A stretch of DNA of 64,000 bases from Atopsyche davidsoni (taxonomy: Eukaryota; Arthropoda; Insecta; Trichoptera; Hydrobiosidae): the NCBI GenBank assembly GCA_022113835.1, contig JAILWY010000021.1:1178001-1242000 (forward strand), written 5' to 3'. The notes beneath the pieces were generated by a model, which made no database searches, was not told where the DNA came from, and saw nothing but the letters and a program-made list of their open reading frames with translations. The position numbers and the translations under genes were made by a program. This document shows, one piece after another, positions 46,982 to 59,036 of the stretch (position 1 is the stretch's first letter; each line of letters opens with the position of its first letter).

Positions 46982-47943
46982 CTATTTGGATTTTTTATTT
47001 TGTTGTTTTGGGTATAAAACCTCAATTATAATTTTGGGATATACTGTGAATTAGATGAGACGCGGAGGTGTTCATGCCGCCTGAAGTATCGGAAGTCAGA
47101 GACGAGAGACAAGAAGTTCGAAAGGCGGGCTGCAGCTGCAGAAAAACCCCCGAATTCCACTTTTTTGGCTCTCCGTGTCAACACGTCCGCTAATTCTGAG
47201 CGGTGCATCCCACGCTCTGCTGGTCGCGCTCCTCCACCGAATATTCCCTCATCCGATCCATTCGGACGCAAAAAAATCTAATTCGTTCGACAGCGGAGTT
47301 TCCAATGACATTTATGAAGCCGATTTCTTTCCTCGAAGCTTCGTTCGCACAACCGCATCCAGCGCGGTGCACTGCCTTGTTTATTAGATACGTTTTTTTA
47401 TTAATGGCTGTATTGAGAAATTCTTTAAATAATCTGTCTACCAGCACGTCGAATGCCTTAATTTATAAGTGAATTTTCGTTTGGTTTTATTGGATAAGGG
47501 GCACAATGGTACAGTCATATTTACCAGATCGCGCTTTCACGAAAATTCCAAAGATAATGCAGTTATTGTCATTACTGGTAAACTCTAAAATTGCCAGTTA
47601 TGTTTATTTAAAAAAAAATACTGAGTCGAATTCAATGCACAAAAAAACATGGTGTTTCCAATATCTTGGTTTTTTTTAAGATCTGGGACAAAAGAGTATT
47701 TTCATCAAATTGAGTATCTCAATTAAAGCTCAGTTAATTTTTAACATTTGAAAATTAAATGAAAGAAATGAAACTTCATTTTGATTTGATTAGTGCTAAC
47801 CGGAAAAAATTTACTACTATAAGTATGTTTTTTTTACCGCCTAAGAGTTATTTAAATATTAGGGGATGCAGTATATTTGCTTTCCATATAATACTTGTGT
47901 TTTTTGAAAACTTAAAATTCGATTTATAAGCTATTTCATTTAC
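46982..47943. other. mixed stretch with a patch open on both strands
   Basis: At 47,026-47,472 five frames of 70-89 codons overlap on both strands in sequence of moderate GC. None has splice signals or known domains, and the mutual overlap argues for chance. After 47,475 the sequence is A+T filler. Confidence 0.4.
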
Positions 47944-48141
47944 TATTACTAATATGATTAGGTACATTAGTTCATACATAGAAGATGATTTAAAGAAACT
48001 CTCAGAAAAATATCATCTTGATCCTTGTACTAACGAATCACTTCCGTTTATCGAGAATTTTTAACAATCATACTCTACATATGAACCAATGTGCTATGAT
48101 AAATGTAATAAAATAAACCCGTAATGGGTAATAAATATTAT
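47944..48141 (-). mobile_element. family A copy lacking most of the tRNA-like core
   Basis: Starts ATTACTAATATGATTAGG, keeps GAAACTCTCAGAAAAATATC, then jumps to the head extension (ACGAATCACTTCCGTTTATC), and ends with AAACCCGTAATGGGTAAT on the right. The T arm and anticodon arm have been deleted. Confidence 0.75.
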
Positions 48142-48283
48142 TAATAAATTTACAACATAAAAAAAACATAAAAGTTTTAGTAAATATACTTTTCAATTAT
48201 ATTATATATATAAATACTAAATGACCTATTCGATTGATTATAAACATTGCCAATATATGTGTTCATGTTATACAGTGAGGAAT

Positions 48284-48540
48284 TTATATAATTTTAAAAG
48301 AAGCAATTAATCCAGAAGCCCCAAAATAAGTTCTATTTCCTAAAACCAAAAAACCGGCAATCAATAAAAAGGCATTTCCACCTGCAGGGTAAAAGCAGAA
48401 AGGCCTCAATAAATTAGCAAGCTCTGCCTCTGGCGGGCGGACCAACCCTCGCGCGGCTGCCGGCGGGCCAATAGCGGTCGGGGGCGGGGCCGGCCAGGGG
48501 GTTACTGAGTCAGGGGTGCGGGCGCCTGACCGATATTCCT
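48284..48540. other. GC island with Sp1- and CCAAT-like words
   Basis: GGCCAATAGCGG (about 48,467) and GGGGGCGGGGCC (about 48,480) lie in a GC-rich patch just before the 155/189-bp tandem repeat. A 124-codon minus frame (48,284-48,658) runs through both and has no domain. A promoter is possible, but no transcript is visible. Confidence 0.3.
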
Positions 48541-48950
48541 GCAGCCTTCTTCCGCCCCGTGGAGGGGATGATATAAGCGCCGGGGCTGCTTTCTGGCCCA
48601 GCGATGAGTTGGATTGCGTTTGAATCGAGCTTGTACTCAAAAATCCATTTTTGCACATATTTATTATAACACAATATTACATATTTAGTTTGCCAGCAGC
48701 CTTCTTCCGCCCCGTGGAGGGGATGATATAAGCACCGGGGTTGTTTTCTGTTTTCATTTTTATCTGGCCCGGCGATGAACTAGATTACGTTTGAATCGAG
48801 CTTGTACTCAACAATCCATTTCTGCACTTATTTATTATAACACAATATTACATATTTAATTTTAAAAATATATTTTATTTGCCAGCAGCCTTCTTCCGCC
48901 CCGTGGAGGGGATGATATAAGCGCCGGGGTTGCTTTCCGTTTTCAACTCA
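48541..48950 (+). repeat. tandem repeat, units of 155 and 189 bp, third unit interrupted
   Basis: GCAGCCTTCTTCCGCCCCG starts units at 48,541, 48,696 and 48,885. Each holds GAGGGGATGATATAAGC, GCGATGA, TTGAATCGAGCTTGTACTC and ATAACACAATATTACAT. Unit 1 lacks a 17-bp word (GTTTTCATTTTTATCTG) and a short A+T piece. The third stops at CCGTTTTCA (48,950) and resumes at 49,522. Confidence 0.9.
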
Positions 48951-49521
48951 TGCTACAAAAGGGTTTTTAACACATATTTTCCCTTCCACCAGCTTGAGAC
49001 GTAAACCTAAGAACCACAAATACGCTACCACATAAGACCCGGGGCAGGAAATACCGTATTGTTAAACATAGCCCTGAGGACCAATCTACTATAATAATAT
49101 CCATTGTGTGTGTGTATGTTTCATTTTTTGGTTTTCTATAGAATATCTTAAAAGATACAACGCTGATTTTTTGCATGTAAGTTGAGTAAATTTTTCCGCA
49201 GCTATGTGCCGAATTTCAAGACGATAGGATAATATTTTTTATTCATAAACTAAATTAATAAAACTATAAATATGCTTAAGCGAGTTTCAATATGTGCGAA
49301 TTATGGGATTTTATTGTTCACCGCGAGAATTTCAAATTTTCAGTTTATGTCAGCTTGACACAAGTACCAATTTTATTTTTTTATCGAAATTGCGTTAGAA
49401 ATTATTAATCACAGCATTAATAACTCAAAATGCCCCCGAAAACGTCATTCTGTGACGGGCAATATTTCTAGTTGTAACATATTAGATAACGAATAAAAGA
49501 ATCTTGAAATTTAATTTTTTT
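48951..49521 (-). mobile_element. family C element inserted in the tandem repeat
   Basis: The minus strand matches family C copy 1 from ACTAGAAAT (49,472) for about 400 bp; the last 130 bp on the left differ. TTTCCGTTTTCA (48,939-48,950) and TTTCTGTTTTCA (49,522-49,533) bracket it as a 12-bp near-identical duplication. It therefore arrived after the tandem repeat had formed. The 69-codon frame at 48,967-49,176 is repeat sequence. Confidence 0.75.
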
Positions 49522-49660
49522 TTCTGTTTTCATTTTTATCTGTCCCGGCGATGAACTAGATTACGTTTGAATCGAGTTTGTACTCAAAAATCCATTTTTG
49601 CACATATTTATTATAACACAATATTACATATTTAATTTAAAAAATATATTTCATTTGCCA
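49522..49660 (+). repeat. remainder of the interrupted third tandem unit
   Basis: Continues CTGTTTTCATTTTTATCTG, GCGATGAACTAGATTACG and ends TTCATTTGCCA, as in the ends of units 1 and 2. Confidence 0.85.
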
Positions 49661-49704
49661 TTATTTTGCATTTTAATGTACATATGTCTTAACATTTGTT
49701 GAAG

Positions 49705-50296
49705 CAGTTGCTTCCAGCCTTTTAATTGCCTCTGGTGTTCAACCGGACACCAGAGGCAGTCCATTACCTGGCGAAAACGTGTCATTTAATTAATTTAATT
49801 GTCACTTTATTTTTCTATGTCGAAAATTGATTTTCGTACAAAGGATTAAAAAAACCATAAATTATAATTATCTATTTTTATTATTTAATTAACTTTCATT
49901 TTCAGGGTAAAATAAAATCTTGAAGATGTTGAAATATTGGATAAAATGACGTCTTTTCAAAACCAAAGTTTGTTAAAGATTCTTTTTTTTTTAATTTTTA
50001 AAATAATATATCGCACAGGGTTTATATTTAATCTTTAAATTCCAATTAAAAAGACTTTTAAATGTTTAGGACTCTTGGAAAAAGGACATGACGAATCTTC
50101 AAATTCCTACTCTTCAATCGGAAAAACACATATTTATTATATCAATAGTAAATTTATAAGAAATAAAAAAGTATTTTGTTCGGAAAAAAGGATGTATCAA
50201 ACTTTTTGCATTTAAATTTTTTTTGATTGGTGCAGTCGATTTTTCGCAAAACGGACTAGAAAATGATCAAAAAAACTCGATTATGGGACCTTTAAG
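49705..50296 (+). repeat. dispersed repeat family E, copy 2
   Basis: Matches 1,931-2,523 over its whole length. Differs at the start by having GCCTCTGGTGT (49,728-49,738) and ACACCAGAGGC (49,747-49,757), an 11-bp perfect hairpin with an eight-base loop; copy 1 has only the first half. It begins 45 bp after the tandem repeat ends. Confidence 0.8.
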
Positions 50297-51707
50297 ATAT
50301 TTATATTTTCCGACTCCTAGATACTGAAACTAAAATCTGACAATTTATTTATTTTATTTTTACGTAGATGGCTATATTTTAAAATTCGGGCAAAAACATT
50401 CATTTTAAAACGAGCTCTGCCGCATGGCAATACGATCCTAATAATAAAAAAAATTTTAAATCTCAAAAATCTGAAGCTGTTTCGATTCCACTTCACTGCA
50501 CTAATGAGCCTTCTTGCTTTTGTTTATCCAAACACAAAATCTCATCTGAAATCGTCTATAAAATTGTTAAAAAAAACTCGCAAATAGTCAAAGTGTTCCG
50601 ACTTGAAGATAACTGAATTCTCGATATTGAGATTGCATCGGCCGGGCAAAACCCACCGGCCAGCTCTCCGTCGCGGCTCATCGGGCAACTAGATCGGAGC
50701 TCCTCGCCGTGAACTAACGGTGAATCCTAAACAATGTATGCAACTTCGCAACAATCACCGAAAATCTTACAGCAGTGCTGCTCTTGTATTTTTATAATAA
50801 AGTGTATTCGTTTATCAAATACACCGAAGCCGCTCGCCCTAGCAAGAAGAGTAGTAGAGGGTCTCAAGTAAAGAAGTAGCCGAAGGCATCGTGCCTGTAT
50901 ACAATCAAATCACACAAGAGAGAGTTTGTATAAAAACAGCTTGCTTTTGCGATTTTGAACCCGTGTCTCAATCGTGAGTGCCTGTCGCTGGAGCACAAAG
51001 CAGATATACGCATCTACACTATTACATGTCCGTTTTCGTGATAAAAGTGATATAAATAATTAACTTTACTTAACATAATAAAATGTAGACTTGTTATTTG
51101 TAATATTTAAGAAAAATTGAGTCACTGCACGCCATTCATGAATATTTAATAATTACTACTACACGCAACAAAATGTCAGAATGCGTGCCCTTTATAGTTT
51201 ACATGATATTTATTACATTGTTATTTAAAGTATAAAGAATATCTAAACGGCTAAGAGATCGCAATAATTTATAAAAGTAAGCATATTAAACTTTCTCTCA
51301 CTTTTGAAAATGCTTCCTGTATTTTTTCATAGAACGTTAGGGAGTAAAGATGGCTAAAGTAAAATAACAAAATGTCGTGATTTTATTTGTGTGTATGGTG
51401 AAATCACTTAAAAAATAAGTGCGTATAAAAATCAGCAAATGAATAAATATATAGCTCTCTCAGTACTGAGCAGAAAATGAAAATGAGGAGAAAGTAAGTA
51501 TTGCATAAAATAAATGTGCTTGCATACATGTTAGAGCGCAGAGAAAAATCTCGCTGCCTGGCTTTTATGCCCTCGGTTCATTGCCAAGTATGGCAACTTT
51601 CAGTTTCCGTATGTTATTCATATTGCCCCAGTAAATACACGTATAATACAAACTCGCTTTCTGGAGCGCCGGGATGAAGTTGGAGAGACTTCTCTCCATG
51701 CGCTGTG
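50297..51707. other. A+T-rich stretch, nothing recognised
   Basis: A small GC patch at 50,635-50,715 (CACCGGCCAGCTCTCC) carries no supported frame. The rest is A+T filler. Confidence 0.5.
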
Positions 51708-51804
51708 CCCCGCTCCCCCCTGCTCACCCCTGCTCCCCCCTGCTCTCCCCTGCTCCCCCCTGCTCCCCCCTGATCTCCCCGCTCTCCCCGCTCACCCCCG
51801 CCCA
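51708..51804. repeat. C-rich decamer array (TGCTCCCCCC)n
   Basis: Seven exact 10-bp units from 51,711 to 51,780 with variants TGCTCACCCC, TGCTCTCCCC and TGATCTCCCC, followed by 9-bp and decayed units. The opposite strand has eight or more G-runs. The consensus is the same as in the 6.2-kb array apart from one A/T position. Confidence 0.95.
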
Positions 51805-51810
51805 CAGCCG

Positions 51811-53108
51811 ATCTGCACAAAGCGTGTTTCCAAACGGAGTTCTTTGTTTGTGAAGACCTAATTGTGCTCATATTTATAGAAAAATTGTAGAAAATAAAAA
51901 TGTATGGTGTCTAATGTAAAAATTATACTTTACAAAAGCAAAATATCGTGCTCTAAGCAGGCATTAAGTGCTGTTATATTTTTAGATAAATATACTTTAG
52001 TTTTTAAATAAAATATCTCCACGTATTTGTTATGCATCATATGGGCGTGTATTTGTTTTTTTTTTCTTCATTTTAAGCCTACACCCTCTGTAAGGTGTGA
52101 GTATACCCTGGGGGGTTGAGTACTTTCGCATCCCTTTCTCCAGGGGTGCGCCGGCCACCAGGCGCTGCCCGAGGGCTGCTTTACGATCTGTGAATTGACA
52201 TTGTCATATCTGTCAACGGTTTGTGTTTGTCTCTTGTTCTCGCATCGCTGAGTATTTATGATGCTAGAATTTTATTGTCCTTTTATAGCTAACCTGTAAT
52301 ATTTGTTTGATTTTACTACTGCTTTCAAAACCTTGAAATGTGACTATTTTAGCAGAAATTGATTTTATAGGCCATACTTGGAAAACCACCCAAGCACCCG
52401 GTGGGTTTATTATTCTAAGAGTAAGTGATTTGGATTTTCTGGTTTAAAGAATACACAATTTTTTTTGCTGCAAGGAAATGATCAAAGGCTGTCGGATGAG
52501 TATTCCTCGTTTGATTGAAAAATAATCTAAAAAGAGGCGTTTAAAATTTGAGCAATCAATTGTATAAAACAAATAATTGGTATGAATTATTAAACATTAC
52601 AAGAATTAAAAATGTTATGTATCCGTCTGATGTAAACTTTTATGAAAAAGTACACACACTGAAATTGCTTCAAATATATATTTTTTTCAATGTACTGACT
52701 TATTTAGACATTCTTACAACCGTTTAAATGTATCCTTTTCTCCACCTGTAAACCATTAAAGACTTACATTTCAAACGTCATACAAGGTTTTATCCCTTGT
52801 AAACTCTTTACATTACAAGCTATTAAAAACCATATTTAACTATTTAATATAAATAATTGATCAATGATCAACCATAATCATTGGTTGGATCTCTGTGCCG
52901 TGGTAAAACTACGAAATTTTTTAAACGTTAAAAATAATTTAAGAGCCACTATGGTTTGGCGAGGGTTTGATCAGTCCCACAAAAAAACAAGGTTTATTTG
53001 TCCTTTTTGTGTATACAGAATATCTAAAAAAAATACTGGCAATAAGCATAGATTTTTTAAGTTTTAGGTCTGTGGGTTTGATTCATATAATGTTGATCCG
53101 TATTCAAA
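51811..53108. other. A+T-rich stretch with a structured GC patch
   Basis: At 52,078-52,180 a GC-rich patch has CCCTGG/CCAGGG and GGCGC/GCGCC type short complements and may be an old MITE. TGACATTGTCATATCTGTCA follows. The rest is A+T filler. Confidence 0.45.
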
Positions 53109-53180
53109 ATGGCGAGTGAAGGCAGCCAGTGCGAGCCTATAATAGACAAAGCTAGCAAAGGGGAGAGTGGGTGTGATTGA
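53109..53180 (+). CDS. short frame with strong start context
   Basis: TCAAAATGGCGAG gives a good start context. The frame reads MASEGSQCEPIIDKASKGES then GCD and stop. It might be an upstream or short ORF, but AAAATGGCG is a recurring YY1-like word in this window. No splice sites. Confidence 0.15.
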   Translation: MASEGSQCEPIIDKASKGESGCD

Positions 53181-55282
53181 ATACGGAACACAGCACAGGC
53201 TAAAAACACCCCACCGCATACAACTATCACGCAAAAATTCCCGGCCAGCCCACGCGGAATACGTAATAAGGCCACAGGGGAGAGGGGGGTCCAGGGGCGG
53301 ACCCGCGAGGGGCGGCATTGTGCGCCCTAACACATAGGGGAGCCTATGTGCCTGAATTTATAGCCACTTTTATATATTAACGTACATATTGCACCCCGCG
53401 TTGTACGCTTTATTTTTATATTGGTCTATAAGAGTACAAAAAAAAAATTTATAGCTGGTATATTTTTGTCAATTACAAATGGCGTCCAGTGCATAATAAC
53501 AGCGTGTCCTGAAATATGCACGTAAACATTATAAAAAAAGGAAACTTTTTTGTTCTTGACCCATAGTTTATTTTATAAGTATTAAAATAAAAATTGTGCA
53601 TGCGATTTACGTAAGTCATGAATTTCATGTACATATATGCAGTTAATAATTTTAAAATTGTAAACGAATTAATGACAATATATTAATACATAACAAAAAC
53701 GTCCATTGCGTGTCTAAATTTTAATTTCACCTCACCCTACGTGTAATTATATTTTTGTAACTGATGAAATGCTTTCATTGTTGTTTATATTTTTTTCTTA
53801 TTTATTGATGACTGGATCCTAGAAAAAATTATACAGATACCCAAAATTACTAACCGCCATTGAAAAAACCTGTTCAGATGAATCAAGAAGACTATTATCT
53901 CTTCACTTTGATACCTCAACTAAATTTTCGGTGATAAAAAAAAGAGATCAGCTATTGATTTTGAAATGTAAGTTTGTGTGTGATTCATAAATGAAACGAC
54001 GAGAAATGTTAGATGCAGGTAGGATCGGACCGGTCTAGTGCCGAGTCTTTTATAATCTTTTTTAGTTACAAAATAAGTACTTAAGATTGATTTTACAATA
54101 ATTGCAAACTGATTTAGTCTCTTACGTTTTTTATCCCACCAGAGTGGTGCAGCTGGTGGGGTAGAACGCCCAGGGTTCTGAGTTCCTCTCCAGCGCAATT
54201 CGACCTACAAAGTTTACGTCAATCTTGTCTTCTTTTAAAGTCGCAACTATGAACAAGAAACAAACAAACAAGCCAGCGTCAGAACAAAACGAACAGAAGC
54301 AATGTATGTACTTAAATTCTACTAATCTTAAAACCTCGTGTAAATAAAGTCGCTTGACTTTTAATGCCCATTTGCTATCTTCAAAATTTTCCAAGTATTC
54401 AGTCACGTCATAATAAACGATATTGATTTTAATTGTGCGATTGTTTCCATTGTTCTGTGGAGTTTATCGAGAGTTCACTGAGGAGACTCGCCCGCTCCTA
54501 TCCCGACCTGGCGACAGAGACGCTTCACCTTCACGCATCTCGCTTGCACTTCAGGTGACACGAGGCGGCTGCAGGCTGCAGTGGTGTAGCTTGGTACATT
54601 GTATGAGGCACTTTGAAAAGACTAACCAATGAATCGATTATTTTATCTAGTTACTACAAAAATATGTAGTAGTTCACAAAATATTACCAGGAAACCAATA
54701 TACATATGTGTAAAAACAGAGTACTTCTGTAAAAAAAAAAAACAGATTTTACGTATCTCAAAACTTGAAAAATCAAATACTTGAAATAGATTTACATATA
54801 TCTGTTTGTTTCCTTGTCTAAGCATATTCTTTAAAATCATAGCTGTTAAGGTTATACGAAGAAGCCTCGAAGATTAATAGCTGAATACTTTGACAGGCCA
54901 CAGTTTATAAACCAACGGTACTAAAGCGCTTTATTACTTGTTTTATAGTTAAAATGTATAATTACCGTAGTTATTGGCTATTTTTTATTTTTATAAATTC
55001 GCATTTTTCTTCGAAAAAAAGTTTATTGCGTATATAACATGTTATCAATTCACATACGAATCGACGATCATAATCGTGATCTTTCGGCATGACATATCAC
55101 ATGATGACCACTTTGTAACTAATGCAAGCGTTTCATTGGTGGCGTTTTATATTTCTTTAGGGTAGGGCCAAAAGAAATGCAGAAACCCAAAATTGAAAAC
55201 GCTCATAAATTAAACGACCATTATTAATCTTGAATAACCGAGGAGGTACTTGCGGAAGAATCAAGCACTATTGCTGAAATTG
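53181..55282. other. mixed to A+T-rich stretch, nothing recognised
   Basis: A GC patch at 53,270-53,345 (CCAGGGGCGGACCCGCG) resembles fragments of animal repeats. Patches at 54,130-54,190 and 54,470-54,590 hold frames without support. Confidence 0.45.
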
Positions 55283-55515
55283 GGATGGGTTGGATTTGAA
55301 CCTACACCCTCACAGCTATCTTGGCCCGGTGCTCTTTGCCAATCAAGCTACTACGCTACTGTAACTGAGAGACACACATTTATCCAGAAATAAATAGTCA
55401 TATCGCTTACGCACGAGCATATATCGATTCAAACTCTTGCTCAGTTACAATATCGCAGTAGTTCAATTGGCAAAGAGAATGTGAAACTATGTAGTGTGGT
55501 ATCGGATCCCACCTT
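55283..55515. repeat. two tRNA-like heads in inverted orientation
   Basis: On the minus strand (55,372-55,283): TAGCTTGATTGGCAAAG as A-box region and a perfect B box GGTTCAAATCC (55,302-55,292). On the plus strand (55,440-55,515): CAGTAGTTCAATTGGCAAAG and a decayed B box GGTATCGGATCC. The 38-bp starts (55,369-55,332 minus and 55,440-55,477 plus) agree at 32 positions. They are two copies of one tRNA-derived element, head to head and 70 bp apart, unrelated in body to family A. Confidence 0.65.
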
Positions 55516-56890
55516 GTGGCGAAAATAATATAAGAATTTTTCTATTCTTTTATTATTCATTTATTTGAATTGATTTCATAAAACGTATTATATCCATTAA
55601 AATGTCCTGACCAAAAATATATTAAACCTATTATTTTTTGTGTTCCAAAATTCCGGTTTTCTAGTGTTTTGAAGAGATATGTTCAAAACAATTATTAGTG
55701 GGCTAAATTTTTTAATTAAAATAATGCTATGTGTTAAAATTTATTTACATGATAGTTTACATATTTGAAAAAGAATAATATTACATATTACATATGCAGG
55801 TATGCTAATCACAATGTTTACTATATTATTAAAATAAATGGCCACAGTGATAAGCGCTGAGATAAACAAAAAAAATATTTACATTTTAAAATGCCATTTA
55901 TTTATAGATATATAAATGGAGCAGAATTAATGTTTTGACCTTAAATCTGAAAATGTCAAAAATTATTATTGGCATGAGAAACAAAATAAACAATTTATTT
56001 CTTATCAATCTTAATTACTGAGTAATTAATTAACAATAATCATTTTAGCTCCTCATCGTAAAAGACAAACTCGCAGCTGCTTGAAAATTCAAAGGAAATA
56101 TCGAAAGGTGATAATTAAATGCGACTCTTATCAGTAGTTACAAAATTGATTAAAAAAACAAACAATTAAAATCACACTCGTATAATGCCGACCTGTTTTT
56201 GGATTTTGATAAAAATACGATTCGAGTATTGATATGCCTTCGAAGTAGATCTCATTATTTATTGTTACATTATTTTAGATGTTATCATGATCTTCGTCAA
56301 CGCTAGGCAATGTGATTGTGATGCAACAAAATGTTTAAAATTAATTCTTATAATCAAGTAACAATGCTGCTGGGTTTTGGGCCAAAACGCTCAAAAGGTT
56401 TTCGTATTCCCAGCGTGCTATGAAGTGCCAGGAAGTAAATCCGTTCTCAGGCGGCAGTAACTGATCTTTCCGAGTTAACAGCTGACGTGGCAGTGGCCGA
56501 GTCATATTGATGGACTACTGTCGGAGAAGACAGGAAGGCCGACGCCTTATCCGATGAAGACTGGCAGCTCCAGGCGGTGTGAGAACACTTGAGTACCGAT
56601 TGTCAACGAAATATATTAATGCGGCCGATTACTGACTAGAACAAGAACATCTTGTTCTTGCTGACACGACAAGAATAATAAAACTGTTTCCCATACTTTT
56701 TAACCACATTTCGTTTTATGCAGATTCGTTCAGCAATGCATATCTAAGTATCAGCGGCGTACTCTCTATACATGTTGATATTAATTAGAATTAATTTATT
56801 TTTTACATTCATATTTTGCTGGCTCAAATTTTGTCAAACTTGTAAAATTTAACATTTCCGTTATTTGATAGGCAAGTACTATATTTTCAG
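55516..56890. other. A+T-rich stretch, candidate upstream intron
   Basis: A+T filler except a balanced patch at 56,390-56,600. It ends in TATATTTTCAG, a good 3' splice acceptor. Confidence 0.5.
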
Positions 56891-56941
56891 AATTTTCTGT
56901 AGAGTGCTCACACCCGACATGGCGACGTGGGCGCTGCTAAG
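56891..56941 (+). CDS. candidate exon containing a start codon
   Basis: A 51-bp exon is bounded by the acceptor CTATATTTTCAG (ends 56,890) and the donor CTAAG|GTAAGA (56,941/56,942), both close to consensus. It has an ATG at 56,919 in the good context CCCGACATGGCG. The frame reads MATWALL and leaves two bases of the next codon, so it would join a phase-2 intron. A short hydrophobic start is usual for secreted or membrane proteins, and insect genes often carry the start codon in a small second exon after a long 5' intron. No downstream exon is visible in the remaining 7 kb, so the next exon would lie outside the window. A stop lies upstream of the ATG within the exon. The product cannot be named. 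Confidence 0.4.
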
Positions 56942-57355
56942 GTAAGACAAAGGGGCACTTGACGACTTCGAAGTAAAATCTTGGCACGTAAAAGACGGAA
57001 ATGTTTAGAGGAGACACTACAACGCTGAGCTTGGTGATTTGTATTAGGCTGTCATCTGTAAAGTACGGACGATAAAAAACCGACAGAGCACATTTTACAG
57101 CGATCCTGAAGGGATTTGAAGTGAGAGTAGACTGAATATAAGATAATTGCATATGGGCAAGATGATTAAGAGAAAAGCAGAGTTTAGCAGAAAACGCTGA
57201 TGCATTCAAACCCACCACGGGCTTAAGTATGATGGCGTTAAATTATGGTTTGAGTCTAGAAACCTATAGCATTTACGCGAACCATGGGAATTTCAATACA
57301 TTTTTTGATTGTATTTGTTTTAGTGAACAATATGTGTAAGTAACACCTTTGCATG

Positions 57356-57374
57356 GTGTGTGTGTGTGTGTGTG
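57356..57374. repeat. (GT)n microsatellite
   Basis: About nine GT dinucleotides. Confidence 0.9.
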
Positions 57375-57979
57375 GTGACATCAATAAATACAATAGCGTC
57401 TCTTGTATTCAATGTATGTTTTTGTTCAATTTTTTCAATACTTTTATTCGTCATAAGACTACGAGAAAGTCATTCATGTGTAAATCAAGGTTTCCAAAGA
57501 AAAAATAATTGATTAAAAATAACTGTTTTCAGTCTTATGGTCTCTCCTACATTTGCATTTGATCAATTAACTTCTTATTTAAATATTTTTTGTGAGTGCT
57601 CAAGTTTAATATTTATATAAAAAACAATTTAATTAAAAGAAAAAGATAATTACCGAGCATGATAAAATGTACGATCAAATTAAGACTTTAAGTTTAAGTA
57701 ATTACTTTTTTTCCCGTAAGTTTCATAATAAAGAAATCACGATGCATCGATCAATATATATATATATAAAATAAAAGAAGCGTAGTTTTACCATTTGATA
57801 ACTATCATAATAATAAAGAGAACGCATGTGCTTAGAGACAAGTGATAAATATTACTTTGTTTTTCCGTCGTTTCATGGGTAATTTGAATATTGATACAAG
57901 AAATATCCTTATTAATAATTATTGAGAAAAATGTAAACGGCAAAATGCATGAGCATAAAATCATTATCTACAACAGAGT

Positions 57980-58018
57980 TTTGTGGTCTAGTGGTTAACA
58001 ACGTTGCTTATCGTTTAA
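57980..58018 (+). repeat. tRNA-like A-box fragment
   Basis: TGGTCTAGTGGTTAACAACG is a typical A-box region of tRNA-derived SINEs. No B box follows at the expected distance, so only the head start survives. Confidence 0.35.
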
Positions 58019-59036
58019 ATACGAACTATGAAAAGTTTCCTCAATTCTAAAACTTATAAATTGCATCTAAACTGATACATTGAAACATTTCTAGATAGGA
58101 TTTCTTAATTTACATTTTTGACATTTTTTAAATAGTCAGGAAATTTCTCATTATTCTTGCGGCTTGTAAAAAAAATACTTGCATAATTTAAATACAATAT
58201 ATCAATTGTGGTACAAGTAACGAACTGAAAATAAGCTTAAAAATATTTGCGTGAAAGCCACTTATAGTACAGATTTCACTAAAAAAATAAACTTTCTTAA
58301 AAAATGGCGTTAGAGTAGTTGCAGTTAATACAAACTACATTAATTTTCGTGTGAGTATTTATCAATCGAGTGTGTGTATTTCTTACTTTTAATATTTTAC
58401 ATTTGAAGTTAGCGATTTGCCGAACAACACGAGCAAAATGCGTCCGCCAATGTAAAATTAATTCTGTCTGCGTTGTCTGGCTGGAATTAAATTTCTAACA
58501 ATGCAGAATGAGTGTTTTATTTTAGAATATTCATTAGTGCAGTAATGTTACATAATTATTTAGCAGGTCTAATCTGAATCCTTACATAATTCCTGGCCAG
58601 AAAAAAAAAATAATTTGTATTCACGCACGCAAATGAGATTGTATCAAATTATATTTTAAATATGTTTTCAATCTTCTGCGTTTGTCTAGTGCTCCTCAAC
58701 ATTGGATTAAGACAGTAGCATATAGAACGTATATTTTACACAAATAGAAGAATAAAACAACGTTTTGTCCATTTTTTTATTTTTCATTACTTAAATTATC
58801 GCCATAGATTGTTTCTAGGCTTAATCTAGTCGAATTTCAATCGCATGCACTCACAATCGACTGAAACTCGGTTTCAGTTTGTCTAAGTATCCAAACAAAC
58901 CCAGATTAATTACACATGCATTTTTTAAAATTATAATGATAATTACAAAAACTTAAAAGAATGACAACGATAAACAATTCATTTGCATCTAGTTTTCTAT
59001 TAAACCTTGAATCATTATTACACTTAGATATTTATA

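Larger units (their letters stand above)
56942..59036. other. A+T-rich stretch, nothing recognised
   Basis: The 93-codon minus frame at 56,937-57,218 lacks domains and overlaps the donor of the plus-strand exon. Contains (GT)n and a tRNA-like fragment listed separately. Confidence 0.5.

Noticed and set aside
47026..47472. Five overlapping frames of 70-89 codons
   Set aside because: Open on both strands at once, with no splice sites, domains or conserved pattern.
56937..57218. 93-codon minus frame
   Set aside because: No motif, ends antisense to the plus-strand splice donor, and composition is typical of chance.
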